A stretch of DNA of 64,000 bases from positions 34,889,183 to 34,953,182 of the forward strand of contig CM022671.1 in the NCBI GenBank assembly GCA_012295275.1, in the 5' to 3' direction. Below are positions 1 through 12,351 of the stretch, piece by piece (position 1 is the first letter of the stretch; the number at the start of each line of letters is the position of its first letter). The notes beneath the pieces are model-generated. The model ran no database searches and was not told the origin of the DNA. It worked only from the letters and a program-made list of their open reading frames with translations. This DNA comes from Chrysomallon squamiferum (taxonomy: Eukaryota; Mollusca; Gastropoda; Neomphalida; Peltospiridae). Made by a program: the position numbers and the translations under genes.

Positions 1-15
1 AATGGTCAATATTTT

Positions 16-51
<36 letters not shown>

Positions 52-154
52 TGGTGAATAGTCAGTGGTCATATCATTTTTATATCATTGGTTTCATATG
101 CTGGATAGCACCAACTATTCTAACAACACAGAGTAAAGATGAACAGATGAGTAC

Positions 155-313
155 CTGGTCTAGGTCTGAAATGACAGCATTCAGTTTCACATCATCATTA
201 AGTAGTTGTTGTAAATCATCTTTCTCCAGCAGCCGCACCAGCGCCAGCGCTGCAGACTCGTCGTATTGCAGATGTTGTGGACTGTCATGCTGCTGTACAT
301 ACCCAGCATACAT
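155..313 (-). CDS. VPS37B: VPS37-like ESCRT-I subunit, first coding exon (partial)
   Basis: A 53-codon exon starts at ATG 313-311 and ends at a GT donor (GTAC at 154-151), so the rest of the gene lies left of the window. Early residues are a short polar stretch (MYAGYVQQHDSPQHLQ). They are followed by a helix with LLEKDDLQQLLNDD and ISDLDQ, which resembles the start of the Mod(r) domain in VPS37B/C, where a leucine-rich helix carries DLQ-LLND and ends just before a conserved Val-Lys. VPS37 proteins are ESCRT-I subunits that sort ubiquitinated cargo at endosomes. Only the N-terminus is visible, so the paralogue (B, C or A) is uncertain. The frame is open upstream to an in-frame ATG at 499, but that stretch is a tandem repeat with an acceptor-like CTCTCAG at 323-329, so I prefer 313 as the start. 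Confidence 0.5.
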
Positions 314-318
314 TGTGA

Positions 319-490
319 GTGTCTGAGAGTGAAAATAAATAAATACCAGACAAAGTGTCTGAGAGTGAAAATAAATAAATACCAGACAAAGTGTCTGAGA
401 GTGAAAATAAATAAATACCAGACAAAATGTCTGAAAGTGAAAATAAATAAATACCAGACAAAATGCCTGAAAATAAATAAACACCAGACT
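319..490 (-). repeat. 36-bp minisatellite carrying the VPS37 exon acceptor
   Basis: Four close copies begin at 319, 355, 391 and 427, and a decayed fifth at 463. On the minus strand each good copy contains a T-rich tract followed by CTCTCAG and ACAC, the same sequence found immediately before the VPS37 start-codon exon. If the exon is spliced at 322/323, the array multiplies its 3' splice site. Confidence 0.85.
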
Positions 491-1273
491 GAGGATCAAA
501 CTGACTCATCTGGATTAATACTTTTATTTAAAACAAATTTGCTAATAATATTTTAATAAATGAATTAACAGTTTTATGACACACACACAAAAAACACAAC
601 AACACAAAATGAAAGAATATAATGTAATATGTATATATATATGTAAATAACTATGTATGTATGTATGTATATAAAATAAAACATAGTAATAATACAGTTA
701 TCTCCCCTTATAATGGGTTATTCACAGAAAGTACAGGTTGTAATGATAGCTGTATTTTTTTATGTATATGTATAAATGAAATTCCAAAAACGGCTGATAT
801 AAAAAAAAAAACCTTCCGAACGAATTACGAAATCCAAATTCAGTAGAAAGAAGGAAAAAAATTATTAGAAAGGGAATGATAAAATTAATAACTTAGGATC
901 ACCGATCAGGATATAATAATAATTAAAAATATTACTTCAGGATCTTTTTACACATATTTTGTAATCATATTTTATAAAGCGAGAAAATCTATTATTAGCT
1001 CTGACAAACAGATAACTGATTATCTGTACTAACAGACTGAAAAGTGTGATGATGATTCATTAATTGATAATATATATTATATATTATATGATGATATGGT
1101 TGTCTGATGGTTGTATACGAGATTATTGTTAACATTCTGGTTTTGTTGTTGAGAAAAAAAGTGTCTGTTTACTTCAGATATTTAAACCATAAAATAATAT
1201 CTTACCAATCTAATGTGACGGTTCGAGAACACTAAAATGAATCATACTTGCGAAAGCCACATATTTCCTTCTT

Positions 1274-1310
<37 letters not shown>

Positions 1311-2436
1311 TCGTTGTTTTCTTCTGACGTATTTTCCTCCACACAACATTGCAGCGACAAAATAAGAGTTTAGTTCTTCGTTTTATCATTTAAGCAAGAC
1401 CTGTTTTTAAATAATACACTTTACATATATTTTTAAGCTGCGATATTTTTGTGGGACTTTTTTTTTAATATTTATTTTCAGAAAATCCATCTAGATGCGA
1501 TAGCACTATCCCGTAATCAATATTTTCCACATTATGAATAAATTGCCTAAGAAAGTTTTGTAATTTTCTATTTGCATTTATACATTTCAAGCATGCACAA
1601 ACACAGGCACACACCCACAACAACAACACAGACATACATACATAATTACTAAAAATAAACTTAACTGCTATTATAAATAAATAAATAACAACAAATTGTC
1701 CAACAACACTGTGCATATTTCACTAGATGCCTCACATTCGAGATTCATCAACAGCATCAGACATTTCTGAAGTTATACTTGTATTTTTTCCGTCTGTTTC
1801 AGTGTGTTTTCTAACACTGTGCAGAGTACAACCAGATAACAAATATTAATCACTAAATTTAAAATAACAACAACGATTGTAATTGTCGTTACAGCAACAA
1901 CAAAAAAACAAACAAAACAAAAAACAACATTACAACAATCATATAAAATATTTTTTAAAAATCATCAACAATTTTGATAGCACCAACAACATATCAGCTG
2001 TCCATCATAATTTCACGTCTGCGGTCTAGTTATTTAGAAAATGATAATGATGATCTGTGAGATATCGCCCATTGGAGATTGTCCTTCGTAAGCCGTATCC
2101 AGAAAAACCTCAAACGCTTCATCACGCACAATGCAGCTTAACCCGACTGAGGTTAATGCGGCATAATTATTGTTAATCAGTATACTGGAGCAGTTCCGGA
2201 TTTTAGACATCATCTTTATCCTCTCCTCTCATTGTAATTTGTTTTCTTTATCACTAATGAAAGCGAAATTTATGCCGACCATTTTTATTTTTTTGTTGTT
2301 TAAATTAATTTTTTTTGTACTGTTATTTCAATTATTATTATTATTGTCGTTGTTGTTGTTGTTGTTGTTGTTGTTGTATACATGCATATCATTGGTAAAG
2401 AAAAACTGAAAGCACAGCAGGCTTAGGGGAGAGATT

Positions 2437-2439
<3 letters not shown>

Positions 2440-2502
<63 letters not shown>
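2440..2502. repeat. (GA)n microsatellite
   Basis: About 31 uninterrupted GA units in intergenic DNA. Confidence 0.95.
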
Positions 2503-2504
<2 letters not shown>

Positions 2505-2689
2505 TGTAATACAACTGTAATAAAATAAATTTATAAATTTATTTATTATTTAGAAAACAGGAATATTCTAAACTAATATTAGCATAAAGCTTATTTATAA
2601 ACATACCTTAGTGTTGTAAATTTGGTTAGGGTAAAATAGTGTTTGATCTCTATTATTTTGTTTTTAATATTTTCTAGTATGCTTCACGC

Positions 2690-2860
2690 CTGCGTTTCGA
2701 AATGTGAGCGCCACCTGGCGAATATTTTGAGAACGTTGCGAATACTGCGGTTTGCCGACAGACATGAATAAAATTGCGTACTTCCTCCACGTTTCTTGCA
2801 CGGCTTAACAGTACCACCCATCAGGCAGGCAAAACACGCACACACCACAGGTACAGCGTT
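2690..2860. promoter_or_regulatory. CpG-rich block, possible VPS37 promoter or 5' exon
   Basis: An island of higher complexity and CpG content stands out in otherwise AT-rich sequence. It includes a 12-bp element, CGCCACCTGGCG (2710-2721), whose outer halves are complementary around CACCTG. It is about 2.4 kb upstream of the VPS37 start codon on the same strand, a plausible place for the transcription start. No TATA or initiator is convincing. Confidence 0.35.
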
Positions 2861-2967
2861 TTTTATATGCTAACACAGCTAACCGGTGATAGCTTTGCAG
2901 TTCCCTGACAGGCTCGCAGAAGAATTTTTTTTTTTTTAAAGAATAAACACCAACAAAGAAGCTTTAG

Positions 2968-3012
<45 letters not shown>

Positions 3013-3405
3013 AAACAGAAGAAGAAGAAAGAAAAGAAGAGGAAGAAAGAAAGAAAGAAAAACAAGAATAAAGTAATATTGCGAATTCAGATGACATTTT
3101 CTTCTTTTTTTTTTTTACTACAAAATGTTTTAATCATTCTTCTTTATCCAGTAATATGATTTATATTTATTATTATTATATTTTTTTTCCTTAAATAATA
3201 TTTCCGACGGAAATCATGCGATTTAAAAAAAAAAAAAATGGTTGTGTGTTTATAATATTTCTGGAACATTTATTTATTTATTTATTTATTTATTACATCA
3301 AATACATTTGTTCAGCAAACCGTTCACAGCACGCAGAGTCATAATTCTATGTACCCAACTGCTAATAAAATAATATGATTTTTATGTGCGGACGTTATTA
3401 GAAGG

Positions 3406-3513
<108 letters not shown>

Positions 3514-3869
3514 TCTTCTCTAAAATGTTACAAAATAAGACTGTTTTATTTTTTTTTTTTTTTTTTTTTTTTTTGCTTGTTTGTTTGCTTGTTTTTGAGA
3601 CCAGCACACACTCCGTTTAAGCATCAAGATATTTTAACCTGGACCGCAATGATGTTAATATAATATCCCTTTTTATTTATTTTAGTATAATTGTGTTAAT
3701 CCCTGGTTTTTCCACACTTCTTTTTTCTTTTTCTTTCTTTTTTTTATTTTATTTTTTTTTTTTTTTTTTATTTAAGAAAAATAATTTAATAATTAAGGAA
3801 ACGCATGCCATTAGAACAACTGTTTGGTAGAATGTCTTTGTTTTAATCAGAAATAAAGACACAGAAAAC

Positions 3870-4150
3870 GTGACCACAAAAATTCGCGTCAGTATCACCA
3901 GGGTTCGGATTTAGTCGTCGTGTGGTCAGGAACGGCAAACACGTCGGCCACGGCAGAACATGCGTTGACAACGAGTGGCAACTTCTACGTTCAAAGAGAT
4001 GAACGATCTCGTATATTATCGCGAGACATTCCCCGCATTCGAGATATACCACGTACGTCAAACAAAGTGAACAAGCGGTTAGTTGCCCGGATTCAAAAGA
4101 TTTAGCAGACTGAAGATGGGCCTTGGATAAATCGCTCCTACGTGATAATA
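3870..4150. promoter_or_regulatory. CpG-rich block upstream of chitin synthase
   Basis: Dense CpG dinucleotides (many ACG, TCG and GCG steps) over about 280 bp, just before a TATA-like element at 4192. A 61-codon frame on the plus strand and a 72-codon frame on the minus strand span it, but neither resembles a family I know or has supporting splice context. It fits a promoter-proximal island in the shared 5' region. Confidence 0.35.
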
Positions 4151-4189
4151 CCTAACGCTACGTAGCCAATTGTCGACCTGTTTCAATCT

Positions 4190-4199
4190 GGTATAAAAA
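4190..4199 (+). promoter_or_regulatory. TATA-like element
   Basis: GGTATAAAAA follows the CpG-rich block and precedes chitin synthase by about 1.17 kb. It could drive a transcript with a long leader or an unseen 5' intron. Position and consensus are the only evidence. Confidence 0.3.
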
Positions 4200-4745
4200 C
4201 ACTCTTAACAAGCAGATTTACACAACATGTACATTAGTGTGGAAACACAAAACACTGCTTGGTATGCACATTTACTATTTTGTTATTGTCTACGGTCATC
4301 CATCATCGTCGTACCTTCATTATCGTCTTCATAATCATCAGCATAATCATAAGCATTAGTAGACGTAGTAGTTATTATGAGAAATAGTACTAGTAATAAT
4401 TAATAGTTATAAGTAATTATAAGTAATAATAGTAGTAGTAGTAGAATTAGTAGTGGTAGTAGAAGTGTTGTAATATGTATTATTACTATTATTATTATTA
4501 TCAATAGTACAACATGTAGTAGTAATGGTAGGAGTAGTAGGAGTAGTAAGATCAGAAGTAATTTATTTGTATAATTATTATGAAAATACGTTTCGTCAAT
4601 TTCATCGATATTAGGCCAATTTGTCGTAAGCGATGTTTTCTCACATGACCTGAATATAATAATTATTTTTGTCGCTAATTTGTTAATATAGTTCTTCTAT
4701 TGTTGTTTTCTTTACCAGATTTACATGACCCATCAGGCGTAAATG

Positions 4746-5193
4746 TGACGTTTTATCAGCTCTACGTATGACGTTTACACGAGAAAGTGACGTATTGGCA
4801 GCTCAATAGTGTGACGTTCAGAAAACAAGTAACGTTGCGGCAGCTCTGTATATATTCAGAAGTTAATTTAACGTTTCGAAGTGAATCTGACATTGAATTA
4901 TAGAACGTGTGACGTCAAGGAGTCAAAGTTATACTGTGATAATCGGATCCTAGATAGACAGAAGCGAAAGTTACACACCAAACTGTACACGAGACGTTTA
5001 AAACTCAGTGTGACGTCACAGTAAGTTGTTACGTGATATCACAAAATGACAGTGACGTTGCTGTAATCATAAGCATTCAAACATTCAGGTGACGTCGCTA
5101 GCTAAATTGGAGACTTTTAAAAGAGAATCTGTATAATCGAAACCACTTTTAATTTATGAACAAAACAGTATCTGTGCTGCGACTGAAGTGACG
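4746..5193 (+). promoter_or_regulatory. Cluster of nine TGACG (CRE/ATF half-site) motifs
   Basis: TGACG occurs at 4746, 4769, 4788, 4812, 4910, 5011, 5053, 5090 and 5189, all in the same orientation. Those at 4910-4917 and 5011-5018 are full palindromic TGACGTCA elements, and 5090-5097 is a one-mismatch version. TGACGTCA is the established binding site of CREB/ATF bZIP factors. The cluster ends 167 bp before the chitin synthase start codon, so cAMP or stress control of that gene is a reasonable inference. Confidence 0.6.
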
Positions 5194-5359
5194 ATTTATT
5201 CCAAATTTCTGAGTTAATCTTGGTGAAAATATATTCATATTCAAATTAAAAACAAAGATTTCTGTGAACTATTTGTGAACAAAAAAAACAAACAAAAAAA
5301 CCCCATCAAAACGAGAAAATATTTTGATTAAGGACAAATATACAACTGAAACAACCAAG

Positions 5360-6847
5360 ATGGCTAAGAATGTGGGTCATAACGTCAAATGGCTGGTAAG
5401 ATATATAAAAATTATTAGTTTATAAATGTTCGGGTATTACAATTATTATATTTATGAGCTGATATGTAGGCTGCAGAAATCGTCGAGGTCAGTTTAATGA
5501 CCAGGAAAAGAAAACAAAAGTTTGTGATTGCTAACAGTACAAAATTCTTAACTCTCTCAATTCCTGCACTGGCTTTTACACTCCAGCTTTACGTAATTCT
5601 ACAAATAAACCCCTGTTGTCAATATTTGCTGAAAATACTAGCTTTAAACAAACAAACAAAAAAGTTACTGTTCCAAATTGTGGCCACGCTTGCTGTTACT
5701 GCTGTTGTAAGTTACGATTTAAAACAATTTAAAACAAATGTTGTTGTAGCGTGTGGAAACGATCTACACAGCTCTATGTCGCCATGCAACCTATCGCAGT
5801 TTCATACTGACTAACAACTGAATCTAATCCTCGAATCTAATCCTCGAACATACTAACATTATCACTGTCTTTGGCGACAACACAAAATTTTGATTTTATG
5901 CCAAAATAGACTTGTACGAACTTTAACTCATCTAACAGTATTTCGGTTTATAGTTCAAAATAATCTGATTTTTCGTCAACATTCCCCATAATACTTTTTC
6001 TTAGATCCTGTACGTCCGTTGTCCACTAGTCTGTACGTTATTAGATATTCTCTCCTTTCCCGCAGTTCTTATGAATGTTTGGAAATTTGATTCATTTTTA
6101 AATGTTTAACGTAAGAGTGATGCTCTGTGAACCTTGTAGTTTGAAACATTATATATTCAGTCTCTGTACTGATGTCTAGAAAGGAGTATAAACAAGTGTT
6201 TGTTATTTACGTGTTTTTGTTTTTTTTTTTTTTCAGACTGCAGTCTCTGTTTGGCTGTTTGTTGCAATGGTGGCTGTCCTAACGGTTGGAAAGGTTGCGT
6301 TGTTATGGTTACTCAGAATCTACAAATATGAACAAATTCATCCAGCAACATGGTATACTCATCAATAAAAATTACGATTATCCTTTTTATCTGATTTATC
6401 ACACACACACACATACATACACACACACACACACACAAATACACACACATTCTACACTCATCAGTTCTAAAAGTGATCAGTATTACTTTTATAAATTTTT
6501 AAAATCCAGATATTTAATTTTATTTTCGTATATTATTTCCTAATATGTACAGTAAGAATAATGACAACAGAACGTTTTGGTACACCAAATCAGTATGTTT
6601 TCTACTCACTTTTGTGTATATTTATTTATTCATTCATGCATTCATGCATTCATTCCTTCATACATTCATTCATGCATTCATTCAGTCATACATTCATTCA
6701 TTCATTTATTTAACAGGTACTTGGTGATGTGCCTGCTGCTGTTAGCGCCTCATGCAGCCAATCTTGTCTACATTGTGTGGAACACCCCTTTTATCAGCTC
6801 TGCTTGGAGAAAACACTCTCAAAACTCTACACATATCTATCTTGTAC

Positions 6848-6902
<55 letters not shown>

Positions 6903-7163
6903 TGTCTATCTTTATGTCTATCTGTGAGTCTGTCTCTTTTCTCACTCTGTCTCTTTCTTTCTTTCTTTCTTTCTCTCTATTATTATTAGTATTTCTAAAT
7001 ATTCCTGTTACCATGTCGCTCTACATAAAGGCAAATAATATTATTTTCTACTACTGCATAATTAGCAAATTAATTTAAAATTTAAAAATATATTTAGCAA
7101 AATTAAAAACAGACTTTTTCTTAATATTAGAGATATTCTAACATATTATTATAATAATCGTAT

Positions 7164-7194
<31 letters not shown>

Positions 7195-10189
7195 TTTTTT
7201 TTTTTTCATCAGGGATTAATAAGCAGTATTATTGAAGGTGTTTCTGCCACCATTTTTACTACAGAGTTGTCGTCGATGTTGCCAGAGACTGTGTTTTTGT
7301 TTCTGCCAGCCGCAGTATTCACAGTTCCTCTGATTGTGAACAGCATTAAGGGATTAAAAGTAGGTATCCATTTATGTCCTATTTAAATTTCTTAAATTTA
7401 AATAGTGCGGATATAAAACAGTTCATTTTATTAATAACAAAGCATAGATACTCTGTCTCTCTCCCTCTCTATTAATTACTAAATAATTTACCTGATTTCT
7501 GTTTTGAAGACAAAATTAGAAACGAAATGCGAGTACAGTCCAGTTCGTCACTTCATCATCACCATGATCTGCACATACAACGTCATTGCTCCAGCAACAG
7601 TTTCAGCCATCATCTTTCTTTGGTCTCCATTCAACATGAACCTGGGACAATGTTTGGCATTGCCGCTGGTGTTGTTCCTGCTGTCAACAACATGGACACC
7701 GGGAATTCAAAAACTCATCACGTGCTCATCCGGTTCCTGCAGACGTAACTGGAAAGCGTCCTTGACCTATGCGATTGTTAAGATACTCATAACCCCGATG
7801 ACCATATTTGGAATCATGGTCTTCAAGATAACAGCATTTCGTGACGACATGATTCATTTCCTCACATCGGGCACCGCTGACGTCGCTGATTATCGCATCT
7901 GGATGCCGATGTTGCTGTGCATGATCTCTGGGTTTCTTGCCTTGATGTTAATGAATATCGCCTCAAAAGTAGCGCTGACAACACCCGGAATGCTTCTTCC
8001 GTCTTTCGTTTCTCCTCTCTTGGCTTTCGGAGCGGCTACTGTAATATGGGGCGATGTGTCCACACTATCTCTATGGGAACTGTCCGGAGATGACCACGCC
8101 AGCTGGCTTGCTGCAGGATTTGCGTGTCTGGCCTGGTTACTGCCGTACGTCAGCCCTGGACCGAGTATTATCAAATCTCCTACTCATCTGCTGAGACCTT
8201 TCGCTGAAAACTTTTTTGGGTTTCATTGGAATCAGATGTTTCTCGAACAGTCGATCATGCTGAACTTTTTTCACGAAGGGATTCGATCCAGTGCCCATGG
8301 TGCGCCTAAAACGTCTTCTAACAAAAATTCAAAAACTGTTTTCATTTGTACGACCATGTTCAAAGAAACGTATGCCGAAATGTCACGATATGTTCAGAGT
8401 TTGAAAAAAGTATTTTCGTCTGACAAGTTCTCCGATATTTCTATGGAAACCCACATTTTCATGGACAGTGCTTTTGTTGAAAATGAACTCAACAGCTACG
8501 CTAATCAACTGCTTTCAGTCCTGCTTTATATCTTGGATCTGCCATTTTCGAATCTAGTCTCGTACAAGACGCCGTACGGCTGTCAGATCATCTGTGTGTA
8601 CCAACAGCAGTACTTTATATACGTGCACATGAAGAACACCGACTGCTTCAAAGCGAAAAAACGATGGAGTCAGGTTATGTATATGAATTATATTTTAAAA
8701 TACAGGTGCAATCTACCATCGGCGTCATACAACAAAAAGAAAATGAGTTCCGTGAGCAATGAACATTTTGATCCGTTTATACTCAGCCTTAGCCCAGCTG
8801 AAAAAGATCGTATTATGAAGGAATCACAAAAAAGACTCTTTTCCAAACAAAATAAATGTATGCAAAACGACCATGTTTACGAAGCAGCCTACGACAGCGG
8901 CAGCGAAACGTCTACAGAAGCCTCCGACGCTTACACGGTTTCGCGAGAAAGCAGTGGCTCATACATGACCAGCGAAGGAAACGACAGCGACGACTCAGAT
9001 CTGTTTTACTATCAGACACGAAAGGTTCGAGGACAAGCTGCAAAAAGTTGTGAAGCAGACGACCATCTAGTGATCAGGAAGATCATAAGAACAGAACTAG
9101 CAGACAACGTGGAAAAAGTTAACAAAACCTCGCCGTTACCTCCAGGAGTGTTTTATTTGAACCCTAAAAGTGTCGTGCACGGAAACTGGAAAGTGTCCAA
9201 GTCGGTCGCTAACAAGACGGAGCAGACGACTCTGTTTACAATTCCCGAGCAAAATTTCTGCAACGCTGAAAACGTCTACATTCTTGCCACTGACGCAGAC
9301 ACGCAGTTCAGTGCTAAGAGTGTGAGGGCGCTGCTTGACTTGTGTGAGAAGGACAGGTCGTTAGGTGCAGCCTGCGGAAGAACCGTTCCCACTGGTTCCA
9401 AGAATCTAATGGTCTGGTATCAGAAGTTTGAATATTCAAAAGGTAGGCTTAGATCAGGATGTGTTACCTTCATTTTTTCAGTATGTTGATTTTTATCTCT
9501 AAAGTTAGCTAACCCACGAGCTTTCCAACATTTTAATCCATCTCTCAGTCTACAAATTTGTCTCTATATTATTTTCTACCTGTAAATCTCTGTTTGTCTT
9601 CTGACTGACTGACTCTAAATATATGTTTTTTTAATAACAGATTTCTGGTTGGTGAAGGCATCACAAAACGTTATCGGATCAGTGACGTGCTGTCCTGGGT
9701 GCTTCAGTCTGTACAGAGGTGCTGCTCTCTATGACATCATGAATACGTTTTCAGAACCAAGCATGTCTGCTTTTGACGCGTTAGTCAAAGACCATGGTAT
9801 TTTTAAAATTATTATTCTGTTTGTTTGAAAGATTTAAAGTATAGTTGTCGAAATGCTAAATAGTCTGTCATTTATAACAGAAAGCTGTTAGATTGATATA
9901 TTCTGAAATTTTGAATGTATTCAGTCCGTTTACTTAAGTTATTGGATAGCAAAATAAATAAAAATTTTAAATCAAAAAATCAAAAAAAAAGAATCAGTCT
10001 TCATTCTTTGTTATTGTTGTTTGTGACCAGGATGGTTTCTTTCTTGTATACATCGTCTTCCATGTCATCAATCTCATTATATTACTATTTTTTTCTGTTG
10101 CTAATATTGCTTCATCATCGTCCTTCCTCTTATTATTATATTATTACCATCATCAACAGAAACAGAAATATTCATGTTCATCATATTCA

Positions 10190-10253
<64 letters not shown>

Positions 10254-12351
10254 TATTTTTTATTTTTTTCAGGTGAAGATCGATGGCTGTGCACACTGAT
10301 GATGATGCGGGGATGGAAACTCGAGTATATCGACCACTCTCGTAACACAACACACTGTCCTGAGTTCTTCACTGAGTTTCTGCGTCAGCGACGTCGGTGG
10401 GTGCTTTCAGAGTTGTCCAACATGGTGCTCATTTTTAAACACCTCGCCGAGCTTGTCAGAAGCAACGCCAACTTCTCCGTCATCTTCATCATGTCGTTGC
10501 TGCAGATGTTCCTGTGGGTTCTTCTCTCGCCATCCACCACCTTGTTTATTCTGAGTCTGTCGTGCGAGATTCTCTTTGACGTGCCAGTAGTTGTCGTTAT
10601 CCCAGTTACACATGCTGCACTCATCGGTTATGCTGTCGTCTGCTGCTTGGGAAGCAGACGAACACAGAATTCGGTGACCTTGGCCTTTCTAGTGACCATT
10701 GTCATTTTTATGCTGACTGTTGGAATAGCTTTTATCAAATATGTCGTCGATTCAGTTCAAGAAGGTGAGTTTTTTGTGTTTTCCTTAAAGCTTAGTGACT
10801 GAGTACAGCTGCAGGATTAGTTCTTGTCACTGCGTTTATAGAATTATTTATCGTTTAAGCCAAAGCTCTAAGATTGGTGAATCAAAGGCCGCGCTTGCAA
10901 ATTGTCTGTTACCTCTAATTTTCCTTATTATTTTTGTCATATTTTGTCTAAAAAACGGCTCCAAAACAGATTTTGATTAATGAGATTTTTAAACAATTTC
11001 AGATATCAGTAGCGGCCATTTTCAGTTCAGACCGTATTTTCTGGTGATTCTTCTGATAAGTGGAACAGTTTATGCAGCACTGATCCATCCTGGAGAATGG
11101 CAGAACCTGGTCTACGGAATCGCGTATGCTTTCATGTTTCCTGCGATGTTCATAATTCTACCCGTTTATTCCGTGGCAAACATGGTTGATCAGACTTGGG
11201 GAACACGTGAATCGGTATCGTATATATCGTTATTATTATCAGTAGTAGTAGTAGCAATAGAAATAGTATTTATTTATTTTCTTTCTTTTTTTTACTTTTG
11301 TATTTTTATTTATATTTATTATTGTTGTTGTTCTTGTTGAGAATCACATCTTCCTGAAGAGATGTAAGTCTATTATATCTACTCTTCATTAAACGTGTTT
11401 CAAAATGGATCCATTAACACATTATATAACTTTTATAAAATAATAATCCGTCATGGATACTGGAATCCAATTTTACGAAACTATATATTATTTCGTGTTT
11501 TTTTTTTCTCTCTCTCTCTCTTTCTCTTTTCCCTGTTGGACATATGCAAGATTGTGTGGTTCAGAACTCTAAATTCTTGAATATTACACATATTTGTTGT
11601 TTCTTTGCAGGCATCTCATTCAGGTGAATACTGGTGCAAACAAAATAACACAGAGAAAGGTACTGTACTATACATGTCATTAAAATCTTCTAATTGAAAG
11701 AATCGAATGAATACGTGAAATAATAATTCAGTGAGTCAATCACGGAGTGCATATTTTTAATGGCACCTCACTTGTCAGTGCTAACATTTATGAGTCAAAC
11801 GGTGGGGTCCTTCAATGTTTATTTCATTTTTTTTTTTGTTGTACTTGTCATCATCATCGTCATCATCATCATCGTTATTATTATTTTAGAGGCTTCTTTT
11901 ACAATGTATTCTTATACTAATGATTAGCTAACATCTTTCAGAAACTGAAACGGTAGACGTTGAAACCGTCAGACTTCCGACCTTGACCCCCAAAACGGCT
12001 GTCCCCAAATCCGAGATGCAGTTCTGGGAAAGCCTTAGAACATCTTTGCTTGGTACAGAAGTGAATTGTGGGAAGAAAACAGAAAGGCTGCTTCAGAGTT
12101 TGACCAAGCTAAGAAACAAGTGCATCACACTAACAGTTCTTCTGAACACAGCGTGGCTGGGAGTTCTGTCTGCTTTGTACGTGTTTTCAAACACAGACGC
12201 TTTATGCTACATCGTAGCTGCTGTATTCAGCTTCTCATTAGTGGTACAGCTTGTAGGACTGACGTCGTACAAAATAGACAATTGCCTGCGTCGTCACATT
12301 ATTCGAAAAGTAGGTTCTAGTCACCAGATATGGGTTAAGGAAAGACATTAA
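5360..12351 (+). CDS. CHS: Chitin synthase, animal type, complete (10 exons)
   Basis: A family 2 glycosyltransferase that polymerises UDP-GlcNAc into chitin at the plasma membrane. Exons: 5360-5395, 6237-6352, 6717-6843, 7213-7359, 7510-9442, 9641-9796, 10273-10764, 11003-11214, 11611-11659, 11942-12351. All phases agree and give 1225 aa. The ATG has strong context (ACCAAGATGG). Several N-terminal membrane segments are encoded by exons 1-5. Catalytic signatures in order: CTTMFKE near residue 422 (family CATMWHE), ATDADTQF near 734, GRTVPTGS then WYQKFEY near 760-785, EDRW near 840, QRRRW near 877 and WGTRES near 1070. Membrane helices follow the catalytic part and two more lie near the C-terminus. 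An acidic Ser-rich loop lies at about 590-640. No myosin head precedes it, unlike some molluscan chitin synthases. The last residues and stop come from a tandem repeat. Confidence 0.93.
6618..6712 (+). repeat. (TTCA)n-type repeat ending at chitin synthase exon 3 acceptor
   Basis: Imperfect TTCA/TGCA units run up to TTATTTAACAG, the acceptor of exon 3 (exon starts 6717). The repeat supplies the pyrimidine-rich tract. Confidence 0.8.
6849..6899 (+). repeat. (TC)n microsatellite next to chitin synthase exon 3 donor
   Basis: About 25 TC units begin 5 bp after the GT of the exon 3 donor (exon ends 6843). Confidence 0.9.
10192..10252 (+). repeat. (ATT)n microsatellite before chitin synthase exon 7
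   Basis: About 20 ATT units are followed by a T tract and the CAG acceptor at 10270-10272. Confidence 0.9.

Noticed and set aside
319-490. Possible CRISPR-like array of regular direct repeats
   Set aside because: Repeat and spacer parts are both identical between copies, the unit abuts an exon, and the genome is eukaryotic. The same reasoning applies to the 31-61 bp arrays in GOLGA3 and MYO18.
3843-4105. Overlapping short frames of 61 and 72 codons on opposite strands
   Set aside because: Their openness reflects CpG-rich composition; no motif, homology or splice context supports either.
7890-8174. A minus-strand frame of 94 codons inside chitin synthase exon 5
   Set aside because: Shadow of the conserved plus-strand chitin synthase sequence.
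9915-10272. Coding sequence upstream of chitin synthase exon 7 suggested by an open frame
   Set aside because: That part is intron containing an ATT microsatellite; the acceptor at 10271-10272 and family alignment start the exon at GEDRWL.
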